The notes: generated by a model from the sequence alone, not told the origin. Shown: positions 9,744 to 18,223, counted from the first letter of the stretch. The stretch: DNA of 50,101 bases from Acidimicrobiales bacterium (GCA_036378675.1 DASUWA010000006.1:1-50101), one strand, 5' to 3'. Made by a program: numbers and translations.

Positions 9744-10771
9744 GGGTAAAGGCCCGCAACTGGCAGACCGGCGGTTTCGGGCAAGCCGAGCGCGAGATTG
9801 GCGCACTGAATGGCCTGGCCGGCGGCGCCCTTGGTCAGGTTGTCGATCGCGGAGAGAGCGACGATCCATCCTGTTCGCGCATCGTTGCGCGCGGTCAGGT
9901 GCGCGGCGTTGGACCCGAGGGTTGCTTTTGTCGACGGCGACCGCTCCGAGACCACCACGAACGGAGAGCTCGCGTAGTAGCTGGCGAGCGTCGACAGAGG
10001 ATCAACGTCTGTGGTTGCCGGCCGGGCGTAACACGTAGCGAGGATTCCCCGGTTCATCGGAGCTAGGTGCGGCGTGAACAGGATGCTCGCACCCGTCGCT
10101 TGCTCGATCTCCGGCGTGTGCCGGTGGTTGAGCAGCCCGTAGGCGGTGAAATCCTCATCGACCGCATTGAAGTGCGTGGTTGCCTTGAGGCTTCGGCCTG
10201 CGCCCGACACCCCGCTTGCTGCGTCGACGATGATCCCGGACGATTCGATGACCCCGGCCCTGACCAGAGGAGCCAAGGCAAGAGCGGCGGCGGTCACGTA
10301 GCAGCCGGCCACCGCGATCAGGGTGGCTCCTGGAAGTTCGTCGCCGAACAGCTCCGGAATGCCGAACACCGCCTCGCTCAGGAGCTCAGGGTGCTTGTGC
10401 TCCTCCCCATACCAGCGCGGGTAGAGGGCCCCGTCGCGTAAGCGGAAATCAGCGGCGAGGTCGACGACCAGGCCGACACGTTTTCGAAGGTCGGGCATCA
10501 GATCCTGGGATGCCCCGTGGGGCAGCGCCAGGAAGACGATGTCGAGTCCGTCCGCTGCGGCGGGGTCCGCGTTGCCGAGGACTAGCTGGGGGAAGCTCGC
10601 GGCAAGACTCGGGTACAGGTCGGCGACCTTTCCTCCGGCCCGGCTGTCCGCGGTCGCCATGACGACTTCGAGGTTCGGATGGCCCGAGGCAAGGCGGAGA
10701 AGCTCCGCCCCGGCGAAACCGGACGCGCCGAAGACGCCGGTCTTCAACTTGGGGGCGGGTCCGGGAGGCAC
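9740..10771 (-). CDS. argC: N-acetyl-gamma-glutamyl-phosphate reductase
   Basis: NADPH-dependent reduction of N-acetylglutamyl phosphate, first gene of the operon. 343 aa from GTG 10771. The Rossmann motif is GVFGASGFAGAELLRL and the catalytic Cys lies in VAGCYVT (most relatives have NPGCYPT). HFNAVDEDFTAYG and HLAPMNRGI are conserved. A TTG at 10780 would add three residues. Neither start has a Shine-Dalgarno. A TATAGT -10 box at 10780-10785 lies about 9 nt before the GTG, so a leaderless mRNA is likely. Confidence 0.95.
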   Translation of the reverse strand: MPPGPAPKLKTGVFGASGFAGAELLRLASGHPNLEVVMATADSRAGGKVADLYPSLAASFPQLVLGNADPAAADGLDIVFLALPHGASQDLMPDLRKRVGLVVDLAADFRLRDGALYPRWYGEEHKHPELLSEAVFGIPELFGDELPGATLIAVAGCYVTAAALALAPLVRAGVIESSGIIVDAASGVSGAGRSLKATTHFNAVDEDFTAYGLLNHRHTPEIEQATGASILFTPHLAPMNRGILATCYARPATTDVDPLSTLASYYASSPFVVVSERSPSTKATLGSNAAHLTARNDARTGWIVALSAIDNLTKGAAGQAIQCANLALGLPETAGLPVAGLYP

Positions 10772-10779
10772 ATCAAACA

Positions 10780-10807
10780 ACTATACAGGATGGTGCATAT
10801 TGATGCA
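10780..10807 (-). promoter_or_regulatory. arg operon promoter with ARG-box-like operator
   Basis: The minus strand shows TGCATCAATATGCA (10794-10807), a palindrome with one mismatched pair, just upstream of a TATAGT -10 hexamer (10780-10785). Its AT-rich centre stands out in this GC-rich DNA and resembles actinobacterial ARG boxes. Being in the -35/-10 interval of the argC promoter, ArgR binding here would block RNA polymerase. No good -35 is visible. Confidence 0.6.
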
Positions 10808-10838
10808 GCAAGAAAGCGTCCGACCGGTCTGCCGGGAC

Positions 10839-13313
10839 TCAGCCCCGAAGCTGCGCATCATGGCGTGACGTCACCGCGTCGATTGCGGCCTGGCGTAGAC
10901 CGGCGAGGTCGGCGTCGTCCAGGGTTCGGTCGTCTGCGCGGAACCTGAGCCGGAAGGCGAGGCTCTTGTTTCCCAGCCCGAGTTGCTCGCTGCGGTAAAT
11001 GTCGAACAGCCAGCAGGCCTCGAGCAGGTCTCCCCCGGCAGTGGCGATCGTGCTGCGGACCTCTCCGGCCGGCACATCTTCACGGAGCACGAACGCGAGG
11101 TCGATGTCTCCGGCGGGGAAACGGCTGACCGGTCTGGACTCGAATGGTGTACGGCGTTCGCGGGCAAGCGCGTCCAGGGACAGCTCCAGGTATCCCAGCC
11201 GCCCCGCAAGTCCGTATCTCGCGGCGACCTCGGCGTCCAACTCCCCGAGCGCCCCGAACGCGACCCCGTTCGAACCAACGATTCGGGCCGCGCGAGCGGG
11301 ATGCAAGCCAGCGACCGAGTCGCCTTGAACTTGTTGGCCTTCCAGCCTCAGCGCCTCGGACACCAACCTCCACGTGCGTGCGGCTGAGAACGCGGGTCTG
11401 GAATCGTCGTCGGAGTCCGGCGATCCGGCGGTTTGTCGGCGGCCGGTGGCCGGAACCGGGGCCATGATCACGCCGAGCATTTCCGTCTCGGTCGGGGTCA
11501 CCGTTCCTTTCGGAGGAATCGCGAAGACGTTCCCTATCTCGAACAGGCAGACGTCGCCGGCTTGCCGATCACGGTTGAACTTCACCGCTTTGAGCATGCC
11601 GGGGAGCAACGAGGTGCGCAGGATCGATTCCGATTGGTCGAGGGGATTTTCCACCTCGACCGCGGCTGGGTCGAGGCCTGCTCGTTCGAGATCTCCAGGC
11701 GCAAGGAACGTCGTCGTCCAGGCTTCGTCGTACCCGGCGCCGGCGAGGATGTCGCGAATCCGGCGGCATTCCTTCTGATGCGTGGTCAGTCCCCCTGCGC
11801 GCCCGCTCGTGCCGGCGGGGACCGTTCGGCGGATCCTGCTGTAGCCCCACATTCGGGCTACTTCCTCGATGACGTCTATCTCGCGCTCGGTGTCGAGCCT
11901 CCAGGAGGGCACGACGACGTCGAGGACCGAAGGGGTATCGGCGCGGTCGACCTGATCTTTTTCCGGGACCAACGCTTCGAATCCGATCGGTTCGATCAGT
12001 CCCGCAACGTCGAGCGCGGTCAGCTCCGTACCGAGGATCTCGTTCACCCGATCGGTTCGGACCGGTACGGTTCGCCGGGCCGGGAGGTGCTGCCGGTCGA
12101 CCACGTCGACGGTAGGCCCGCGGCGCACCTCGTCGATGCCGCTCACTGAAGAGAGAAGTCCGGCGAAACGCTCGACCGCGTGCGACGCGATTTCTGGGTC
12201 GACGCCTCTCTCGAAACGTACTCGGGCTTCCGAATGGAGCCCGAGCCGCTTGCCCGTGCGAGCGATGGCCATCGGTGAGAACCAGGCTGCTTCAAGCAAG
12301 ACCCGCCTCGTACCCTCGGCGATCTCGGCGTTGGCACCGCCCATGATTCCGCCGACTCCGACAGGGGCGCCCTCCGCGTCGCATATGACGCAGTCGTCTT
12401 CTTGCAGCTTCCTTTCGACGCCGTCAAGAGTTTCGAGCACCTCACCCGGACGGCCTCGACGAACCAGGATCCCTCCCCCGCCGAGGCGATGGAGGTCGTA
12501 GGCGTGGTTGGGTTGCCCGAAGTCGAGCATCACGTAGTTGGACACGTCCACGACTGCGTTGATCGGCCTCATGCCTGCGAGAGTGAGCCGGCGCGCGATC
12601 CAGGCCGGAGAAGGACCCTGCGGGGCTCCGTCGATGATCGTGCCGGTGAAACGAGGGCACAGATCACCAGACTCGACGTTGATGGGTGCAGTTCCGAGAG
12701 AGTCGTCGACGGGTGGCGCCCCAGGCGTGGTCGGCATCGACCACGGCTCACCGAGCCTGGCTGCGAGATCCCTGGCGACTCCAGCCATGCTCAGGGCGTC
12801 TGGGCGGTTGGCGGAGATGTCCAAGTCGAACACCACGTCCGGGTGCAGATCGAGTGCCTCTACGAGCGGAGTGCCGGGGGGTGCGAGGTGGGCAGGCAGG
12901 ATCATCAGCCCGTCCGATGCGCCAGCCTGCGGGAGCTCGAGCTCGGATGGCGAGCAGAGCATCCCGTTGGACAACTCTCCCCGCATTTTCCGACGCGAGA
13001 TCTTGTCTCCGTTCGGCAGGACGGCACCGACCGGGGCGAGTGGGACGAGATCGCCGACCGCGAAGTTCCATGCGCCACACACGATCTGCAGCGGTGAGCC
13101 GTTGCCGGCATCGACATCGACGAGCCTGACCCGGTCGGCGTTGGGATGGGGCCGAATGTCGAGGACCTTGGCGACGACCACGTCTTCGGGACCCGCTCCT
13201 ACCCGCTCGACTCCTTCGACGACGAGGCCGAGGTCCGACAAGGCGGCGGCGAGTTCCGCCGGATCGGCGTCAAGTGGCGCGTAATCGCGAAGCCAGGACA
13301 GAGGTGCACGCAT
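10839..13313 (-). CDS. pheT: Phenylalanine-tRNA ligase beta subunit
   Basis: 824 aa, the normal bacterial PheT length. It partners with PheS (immediately upstream) as an alpha2-beta2 synthetase. Domains in order: N-terminal and EMAP-like tRNA-binding OB domain (about 40-155, with HPNADRVRLVDVD), B3/B4 editing domain (about 215-400), B5, catalytic-like core, and a C-terminal ferredoxin-like anticodon-binding domain (last ~95 residues). ATG 13313 has AGGA 7 nt upstream and lies 9 nt after the pheS stop. The 67-nt gap to argC holds the arg promoter. Confidence 0.97.
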   Translation of the reverse strand: MRAPLSWLRDYAPLDADPAELAAALSDLGLVVEGVERVGAGPEDVVVAKVLDIRPHPNADRVRLVDVDAGNGSPLQIVCGAWNFAVGDLVPLAPVGAVLPNGDKISRRKMRGELSNGMLCSPSELELPQAGASDGLMILPAHLAPPGTPLVEALDLHPDVVFDLDISANRPDALSMAGVARDLAARLGEPWSMPTTPGAPPVDDSLGTAPINVESGDLCPRFTGTIIDGAPQGPSPAWIARRLTLAGMRPINAVVDVSNYVMLDFGQPNHAYDLHRLGGGGILVRRGRPGEVLETLDGVERKLQEDDCVICDAEGAPVGVGGIMGGANAEIAEGTRRVLLEAAWFSPMAIARTGKRLGLHSEARVRFERGVDPEIASHAVERFAGLLSSVSGIDEVRRGPTVDVVDRQHLPARRTVPVRTDRVNEILGTELTALDVAGLIEPIGFEALVPEKDQVDRADTPSVLDVVVPSWRLDTEREIDVIEEVARMWGYSRIRRTVPAGTSGRAGGLTTHQKECRRIRDILAGAGYDEAWTTTFLAPGDLERAGLDPAAVEVENPLDQSESILRTSLLPGMLKAVKFNRDRQAGDVCLFEIGNVFAIPPKGTVTPTETEMLGVIMAPVPATGRRQTAGSPDSDDDSRPAFSAARTWRLVSEALRLEGQQVQGDSVAGLHPARAARIVGSNGVAFGALGELDAEVAARYGLAGRLGYLELSLDALARERRTPFESRPVSRFPAGDIDLAFVLREDVPAGEVRSTIATAGGDLLEACWLFDIYRSEQLGLGNKSLAFRLRFRADDRTLDDADLAGLRQAAIDAVTSRHDAQLRG

Positions 13314-13322
13314 CGGGAATTC

Positions 13323-14462
13323 CTAAAACTGGGAGAGAAAACGGACGTCGTTGTCGAGCAGCCAGCGCATGTCCGCCAAGCCGACCCGCACCTGGGCGAG
13401 ACGGTCGATGCCGAATCCGAACGCAAACCCGCTGTACTCCTCGGGATCGATGCCGACTGCGTGAAACACGTTGGGGTCGACCATTCCGCACCCGCCCAGT
13501 TCGATCCACCCAGACCCGCTACAGGTTCGGCATCCCTCGCCTCCGCATATCGGGCAGGTGACTTCGAACTCAGCCGAAGGCTCCGTGAACGGGAAGTACG
13601 AAGGTCGCAACCTGGAATGGAAACCCGGGCCGAAAAACGCGTTGGTGAACTCCTCGATCGTGCCGGCCAGGTCGCCGAAGGTGATTCCCTTGTCGACGAC
13701 CAGGCCCTCGATCTGATGGAACACCGGCAGGTGTCGGGCGTCGGGAGTATCGCGCCGGTAGCACCGACCGGGCATCACCGCATAAATGGGGAGCTGCTTC
13801 GACTCCATAAGGTGGATCTGCACCGGAGAAGTGTGGGTGCGGAGCAGGACCGTCTCCGGCTCGCCGAGCTTCAAGTACAGCGTGTCCCACATGCCGCGCG
13901 CAGGGTGCGCCGGCGGCATGTTGAGTGCCTCGAAGTTGTACCAGTCGGTTTCGGCCTCGGGGCCTTCCGCCACGGCGAATCCCATCGATACGAACGTGTC
14001 CTCCAACTCGTCGCGCGTCTGGGTTACGAGGTGAAGGTGCCCGCGGGTTCGAGTGAGCCAGTCGAGCGGCGCGGCCGCCGGCTCGGCGAGCGGTTCAGTC
14101 AGATCGAGTCGCTCGGACTCCGCCCGTTCCCTCCGGTCGGCCTGCTCGTAGGTGGTCCGGAGCTGGGCGGTTATTTGCTCCAACCGGGTGCTCGCCGCGT
14201 TGAGAGTGGCGCCGGCCTGCCGCCGATCGCCGGAGGGGAGCTGTCCGAGCCTCGACTTCAGCGCGGCAAGCTTCGACCGCCGCCCGAGAACATCGCGCTC
14301 GGTTTCGCGCAATGCTTCGAGATCGCTTGCCGCTTCGAGACGGGCGCGGGCCTCGGCCTCGATTGCTTCAACTTCTGCTTGGAACGCCGAAAGCGAAACT
14401 TCTTCGTCGGTTCCGTTGGACGCGGTTGCGGTTGTGCTTTTCGGGGGGGTGGGTCCGGTCAC
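13323..14462 (-). CDS. pheS: Phenylalanine-tRNA ligase alpha subunit
   Basis: Catalytic subunit of PheRS, 379 aa. An N-terminal coiled-coil arm (about 20-120) is followed by the class II catalytic core. Motif 2 is seen as CYRRDTPDARHLPVFHQIEG and motif 3 near GFAFGFGIDRLAQ. The CPICGGEGCRTCSGSGW insert (four Cys) is the usual Cys-rich loop of many PheS proteins. GTG 14462 overlaps the stop of the upstream histidine kinase as GTGA, so kinase and synthetase are translationally coupled. Confidence 0.97.
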   Translation of the reverse strand: MTGPTPPKSTTATASNGTDEEVSLSAFQAEVEAIEAEARARLEAASDLEALRETERDVLGRRSKLAALKSRLGQLPSGDRRQAGATLNAASTRLEQITAQLRTTYEQADRRERAESERLDLTEPLAEPAAAPLDWLTRTRGHLHLVTQTRDELEDTFVSMGFAVAEGPEAETDWYNFEALNMPPAHPARGMWDTLYLKLGEPETVLLRTHTSPVQIHLMESKQLPIYAVMPGRCYRRDTPDARHLPVFHQIEGLVVDKGITFGDLAGTIEEFTNAFFGPGFHSRLRPSYFPFTEPSAEFEVTCPICGGEGCRTCSGSGWIELGGCGMVDPNVFHAVGIDPEEYSGFAFGFGIDRLAQVRVGLADMRWLLDNDVRFLSQF

Positions 14463-15697
14463 AGTTCCTGAAGCTTGTCCAAGTCGAGAAGAGGAAGCGT
14501 AAAGGTAAACGTCGACCCTGTCCCCAGATTTGATTCGGCGGTGAGGTCGCCTCCGTGGGACTCGACCAAGCCCCTACTGATCCACAACCCAAGACCTGAC
14601 CCCGTCGGGCGGCCCTCAGAGCGGCGGAAGAACTTGGTGAACACCTTCGGCAGGTCCTCAGGTGGGATCCCGTCACCGAGGTCGGAAACCGCTACCGAGA
14701 CCGATTCGTTTCCAAGCGATCCCTCGATCCGCAAACCGCGGGGCGAGCCGTACTTGCAGGCGTTCTCGACAAGGTTGGTGAGGACCTGCTCGACCTTGTC
14801 CGGATCTGCGTACACCTTGGGGAAGCCGTCTGGAAACTCGACCGTCGCCTCCAGCTCGGGGTATTCCAATCTGACCTTCTCGACGACGGTGGCCGCGAGC
14901 CTGGGCAGGTCGACCAGCTGCCGGCGCAACCGAAGCCGGCCCGTCTCGAGCCGGCTGATGTCGAGGAGCTCGGTGATCAGGCGTGTGACCCGGTCGGCAT
15001 CGTGGTTGACCTGTTCGAGCATCATCTGCTTCTGGTCGTCGCGGAGCCGGTCCCACCGGTTGATGAGAAGGCTCGTGTAGCCCTTTACCGAAGTCAGCGG
15101 GGACCGAAGCTCATGACTAACGGTGGAGACGATCTCCATGCCGCTGACGCCGGTCCTCGCCTGGCGGGCGGCATTCCGGAAGGTGACTACCGCGGTAGCT
15201 AGGTTTCCGGAGGCGTCGCGCTGGAAGGACCCGGAGAGGGAGGTGACCAGGTCGCGGCCGTCGCGTTTTCGGAGAACGATGGTCTGCTCCGCGATGCCAC
15301 TGACCGAACGGAGCCGGGTCGACGCATGCCAGCTGTTGCTCAGATCGCGGCCGTCCAGGTCGCGGGCGGAGAGCGTCTCCGAGCAAAACCGGCCGACAAG
15401 ATCGCTCTCGGCGTAGCCGGTCATTTGAAGCGCGACACGGTTGGCTCGGACGACTCGCATGTCTGAATCGAGCACGAGGAGGGCATCGGGCAGGAGATCC
15501 GCCATGCCGTCGGCGCTGATCTCGATGGGATCGCTTGAGGGGACGCCGGCGGGTGCGCCAGAAGGTGCGCCAGAAGGTACGCCGGCAGGCGTGCCCGCCC
15601 GGGTGGCGGCAGGCGCGCTGTCGGCCTTGCGGGCGTCAGGTCCCGATCGGGCGCTGGCGCCCACGGGGGTCTCCGGCGATGTGGCTGCGTCGGTCAT
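14459..15697 (-). CDS. PAS-domain sensor histidine kinase, no transmembrane segment
   Basis: 412 aa. An Ala/Pro/Gly-rich N-terminus with short repeats (about 25-55) leads into a PAS domain (about 60-180), then HisKA with the phosphoacceptor His195 in SHELRSPLTS, and HATPase with N box NLVENACKYGS, G1 DLGDGIPPEDL and G2 GSGLGLWIS. I see no membrane helix, so it is probably cytoplasmic. No response regulator is encoded in the window. It overlaps its neighbours by 4 nt on both sides (rRNA methyltransferase stop, pheS start), so it is embedded in the translation operon. The signal sensed is unknown. Confidence 0.93.
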   Translation of the reverse strand: MTDAATSPETPVGASARSGPDARKADSAPAATRAGTPAGVPSGAPSGAPAGVPSSDPIEISADGMADLLPDALLVLDSDMRVVRANRVALQMTGYAESDLVGRFCSETLSARDLDGRDLSNSWHASTRLRSVSGIAEQTIVLRKRDGRDLVTSLSGSFQRDASGNLATAVVTFRNAARQARTGVSGMEIVSTVSHELRSPLTSVKGYTSLLINRWDRLRDDQKQMMLEQVNHDADRVTRLITELLDISRLETGRLRLRRQLVDLPRLAATVVEKVRLEYPELEATVEFPDGFPKVYADPDKVEQVLTNLVENACKYGSPRGLRIEGSLGNESVSVAVSDLGDGIPPEDLPKVFTKFFRRSEGRPTGSGLGLWISRGLVESHGGDLTAESNLGTGSTFTFTLPLLDLDKLQEL

Positions 15698-16575
15698 GCG
15701 GCGCCTCTAACACTACGGGTGGCGCGAGCGGCCTGCGACGTCTGCGGCGCCCGCCCTGATTGGGCTGATTGGGCGGGAAGAGGTGCCTCACGGCGCTGGC
15801 GGGCTGCCTCGAAGCACAGAATCGATCCCGCAATGGCGGCGTTAAGGGATTCGGTGCCGTCGGACATCGGGACGGTCAGGAGCCCGTCCAGAACCCCCGG
15901 CACATGATCCGGGATCCCGTGCGCCTCATTGCCGAGGACAAGCGCGCACGGGCCCGACAGGTCGGCCTGCGAATAATCGATACCTCCGTGTGCCGCCGTC
16001 CCCCACACCGTCGTGCCCGCCTGCCGAAGGAAATCGAGCGCCTGGCCGAACTCGACATCGGTCGCTACCGGCACGTGGAAGATGGCGCCCGCGGTTGCTC
16101 GCACCGTCTTCGGGTTGTAGAGATCGACGGACGGCTTGCAGAGCAGGACGAGGTCCGCACCGGCGCCGGAGGCGCTCCGGATCAGCGTGCCGGCGTTGCC
16201 GGGGTCGCTGATGCCGGCAAGAACCAGGACAAGACTCGCCGATGTCTCCGCGTCCAGCGGTCGGTGAACGCTTTGGACGATCGCTGCGATCGGCTGTGGC
16301 GTGACCGTGTCGAGCACCCGGGCGAGCGCGTCGGGCTGAACTTCAATGACGCGTAGCCCGTCCTGCTCGCACTCTCGCGCGAGCTCGTGATCTACGGCCC
16401 TGGCGGATCCGGGCTCGAGAAACACCGTGTCGATGACTGCGCCGGCATGCCGCGCTTCGCCGAGAAGCTTGGCGCCCTCGACGACGAAGGCCCCTTCCTG
16501 CTGGCGCGCTTCACGCTGCCTGGCCAGGCGACGGAGGCGTTGGACCGCAGGATTGCGAAGCGCGACGGTTCTCAG
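15694..16575 (-). CDS. TrmH/SpoU-family 2'-O-RNA methyltransferase, probable CTG start
   Basis: SAM-dependent rRNA or tRNA ribose methyltransferase. 293 aa if started at CTG 16575. The knot domain shows LAGISDPGNAGTLIRSA, LVLGNEAHGIP and SLNAAIAGSILCFEAAR. The first canonical start, GTG 16425, would cut off 50 residues of a conserved N-terminal substrate-binding region, including RNPAVQRLRRLARQR and EGAFVVEGAKLL. No ATG, GTG or TTG exists between 16425 and the in-frame stop at 16594, but a CTG with GGGCGG 6 nt upstream does. It lies 18 nt after rplT and overlaps the kinase start by 4 nt. The last ~30 residues are a low-complexity tail. Confidence 0.9.
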   Translation of the reverse strand: MRTVALRNPAVQRLRRLARQREARQQEGAFVVEGAKLLGEARHAGAVIDTVFLEPGSARAVDHELARECEQDGLRVIEVQPDALARVLDTVTPQPIAAIVQSVHRPLDAETSASLVLVLAGISDPGNAGTLIRSASGAGADLVLLCKPSVDLYNPKTVRATAGAIFHVPVATDVEFGQALDFLRQAGTTVWGTAAHGGIDYSQADLSGPCALVLGNEAHGIPDHVPGVLDGLLTVPMSDGTESLNAAIAGSILCFEAARQRREAPLPAQSAQSGRAPQTSQAARATRSVRGAA

Positions 16576-16593
16576 GGGAGGCCGCCCCTGCTG

Positions 16594-16980
16594 CTAGCCG
16601 TTCACCGAACCGGAGCGATCGGCTCCGGATAATGCATCTTTGGCGACCGCGACGAGCGACGAGAACGCCGCCTCGTCCCTGACGGCGAGGTCGGCAAGGA
16701 TCTTGCGGTCGACCTCGACGCCAGCAGCCCTGAGCCCCGCGATGAGTCGGCTGTAGCTCATGCCGTTGGTGCGGGCGGCGGCGTTGATCCGCTGGATCCA
16801 TAGCTGGCGGAAGTCGCCTTTGCGCGCACGCCGGTCGCGAAACGCGTACTGGAGCGAGTGCATGACTTGCTCATGGGCCGCGCGGTAGCTCCGGCTCTTG
16901 TTGCCGTAGTAACCCTGCGCCTGTTCCAAGACTGCGCGGCGGTGCTTCTTGCTATGGACGGCACGCTTGACCCGGGCCAT
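16594..16980 (-). CDS. rplT: 50S ribosomal protein L20
   Basis: 128 aa, the usual L20 length. The N-terminal basic helix [20 protein letters not shown] is followed by [11 protein letters not shown] and the globular C-terminus with [16 protein letters not shown]. It is needed early in 50S assembly, and in several phyla L20 represses its own operon by binding the mRNA. ATG 16980 has AAAGGAG 7 nt upstream. The 83-nt gap to rpmI holds a 6-bp GC hairpin (17027-17045) with no U-run. Confidence 0.98.
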   Translation of the reverse strand: MARVKRAVHSKKHRRAVLEQAQGYYGNKSRSYRAAHEQVMHSLQYAFRDRRARKGDFRQLWIQRINAAARTNGMSYSRLIAGLRAAGVEVDRKILADLAVRDEAAFSSLVAVAKDALSGADRSGSVNG

Positions 16981-17063
16981 CGGGTGCTCCTTTCAGAGAA
17001 ATCCAGGAATATGGGGGACTGGTACGCCGGCGCTGCCACCGCCGGGGCGAGATCAGATCGAGA

Positions 17064-17258
17064 TCAGAGACCGAGCAGCCGCTTGACGGCCTTCACGTCG
17101 CCTGGAGCGACATCGACTTCGCGTCCGAGGCGCCGGGTGCGGGTGGTCGGCTTCTTCTCGAGAATGTGAGACCGGAAGGCCTGGCGGCGGCGTAGCCGTC
17201 CACTTCCTGTGATCTTGAAGCGCTTGGCGGCGCCGCGGTCGGTCTTCATCTTCGGCAT
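17064..17258 (-). CDS. rpmI: 50S ribosomal protein L35
   Basis: 64 aa, very basic, full length. It begins MPKMKTDRGAAKRFKITGSG, the family signature, and ends in KAVKRLLGL. ATG 17258 has AGGAG 7 nt upstream. It lies 26 nt after infC and before rplT in the classical IF3-L35-L20 order. Confidence 0.98.
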   Translation of the reverse strand: MPKMKTDRGAAKRFKITGSGRLRRRQAFRSHILEKKPTTRTRRLGREVDVAPGDVKAVKRLLGL

Positions 17259-17284
17259 CGATGGCTCCTGCTAGCGGTGTGTTA

Positions 17285-18151
17285 TCAGGGGTTGTTCTGG
17301 CTGAGGGAGGCCGGCACATCCTCGGGCAATGTGTCGGGGATGGCCGTGTTGCTGGTCGCAGCCTGTCCGCCGGAGGCGTCGTCGGCTGCGGGTTCTTGCG
17401 TGTCTTGCATCTCTTGCGTGTCTTGGTTGTCTTGCGTGTCGGGGCTTGGTGTGGCTGCCGGGGCTTCGCCGCCGGTGCGGGCTTCCGGGGTGGCCGCTTG
17501 TTCCGGCGAGGCCGGATCCGGTCGTGGCCGGCCCTGTTCTGCCGGTGAACTGCCCCTGGCCGAACGCTTGGACTGGTTGCCGGCCGGCGCGGCGCCGTTG
17601 GCGGAGGGCTTCTTCGTCTGCTGGGCCCGGCGATCCGGAGCAAGCACCATGACCATGTTGCGACCGTCGAGCTTGGGGGCCGCTTCCACCTTCGCAATCC
17701 CGCCGACGGTCTCGGCCACCTGATCGAGAATCCGCTTGCCGAGCTCTGGATGGCTCATCTCACGGCCTCTGAACATGATGGTGATCTTGACCTTGTGGCC
17801 TTCCCCGAGGAACCGAGCCACCTGGCGGGTCTTGGTGTCGAAGTCGCCGCTGCCGATCTTCGGGCGGTACTTCATCTCCTTGATCCCGGTGGTGGTGGCC
17901 TTGCGCCGAGACTCCTTAGCCCGCTGAGCCGCCTCGTATTTGAAGCGGTTGTAATCCATCACCCGGCAGACCGGTGGGTTGGCTTCTGCGGCCACCTCCA
18001 CCAGATCGAGGTCCAACTGCCGTGCGATGTTCAGGGCTTCCGGGAGAGGCTTGATCCCCAACTGCTTTCCGTCGGGATCGATCAACAGGACTTCCCGGGC
18101 GCGAATCCTCTCGTTGGTCCGGTGTTCGTTTTGGTCAGGTGCAGCGGCTAT
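17285..18151 (-). CDS. infC: Translation initiation factor IF-3, probable ATA start and long acidic tail
   Basis: IF3 binds the 30S subunit and rejects non-canonical start codons. The conserved body runs from EHRTNERIRAREV to NMVMVLAP (about residues 9-185). The first canonical start, TTG 18085, would delete 22 residues including part of the N-domain. Upstream, the frame stays open only to the TGA at 18158-18160, and the best initiator is ATA at 18149-18151, 9 nt after AAGGAG (18161-18166). E. coli infC uses AUU for autoregulation, so a rare start makes sense. About 100 extra C-terminal residues are Pro/Ala/Gln/Asp-rich with DTQ repeats. An attenuator-like terminator lies upstream. Confidence 0.95.
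   Translation of the reverse strand: MAAAPDQNEHRTNERIRAREVLLIDPDGKQLGIKPLPEALNIARQLDLDLVEVAAEANPPVCRVMDYNRFKYEAAQRAKESRRKATTTGIKEMKYRPKIGSGDFDTKTRQVARFLGEGHKVKITIMFRGREMSHPELGKRILDQVAETVGGIAKVEAAPKLDGRNMVMVLAPDRRAQQTKKPSANGAAPAGNQSKRSARGSSPAEQGRPRPDPASPEQAATPEARTGGEAPAATPSPDTQDNQDTQEMQDTQEPAADDASGGQAATSNTAIPDTLPEDVPASLSQNNP
17393..17439 (-). repeat. Short direct repeats in the infC tail
   Basis: Plus-strand repeats of CTTGCGTGTCTTG-type units encode alternating Asp/Glu, Thr and Gln residues (DTQ, DTQE) in the C-terminal tail of IF-3. The units are about 12-15 nt and imperfect, suggesting growth by slippage. Confidence 0.6.
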
Positions 18152-18191
18152 GCGACATCACTCCTTGCGTCGGGGGCCCCGTTCGAACGCG

Positions 18192-18223
18192 AAAAGGGCG
18201 AGCGTAGGAAGCAACGCCCGCCC
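18192..18223 (-). terminator. Intrinsic terminator in the infC leader (putative attenuator)
   Basis: On the minus strand a 9-bp stem (one G-U pair) with a 10-nt loop is followed at once by TTTT. It lies about 40 nt upstream of the infC start and downstream of any promoter in the 178-nt divergent region. No minus-strand gene lies upstream to be terminated, so an attenuator is the natural reading. Confidence 0.6.

Noticed and set aside
17027-17045. GC hairpin between rpmI and rplT as a terminator
   Set aside because: No U-run follows and it would separate genes that are normally co-transcribed.
18135-18160. Short leader peptide MSHSRCT overlapping the infC start
   Set aside because: Its ATG is only 2 nt from AAGGAG, too close; the Shine-Dalgarno better serves the ATA.
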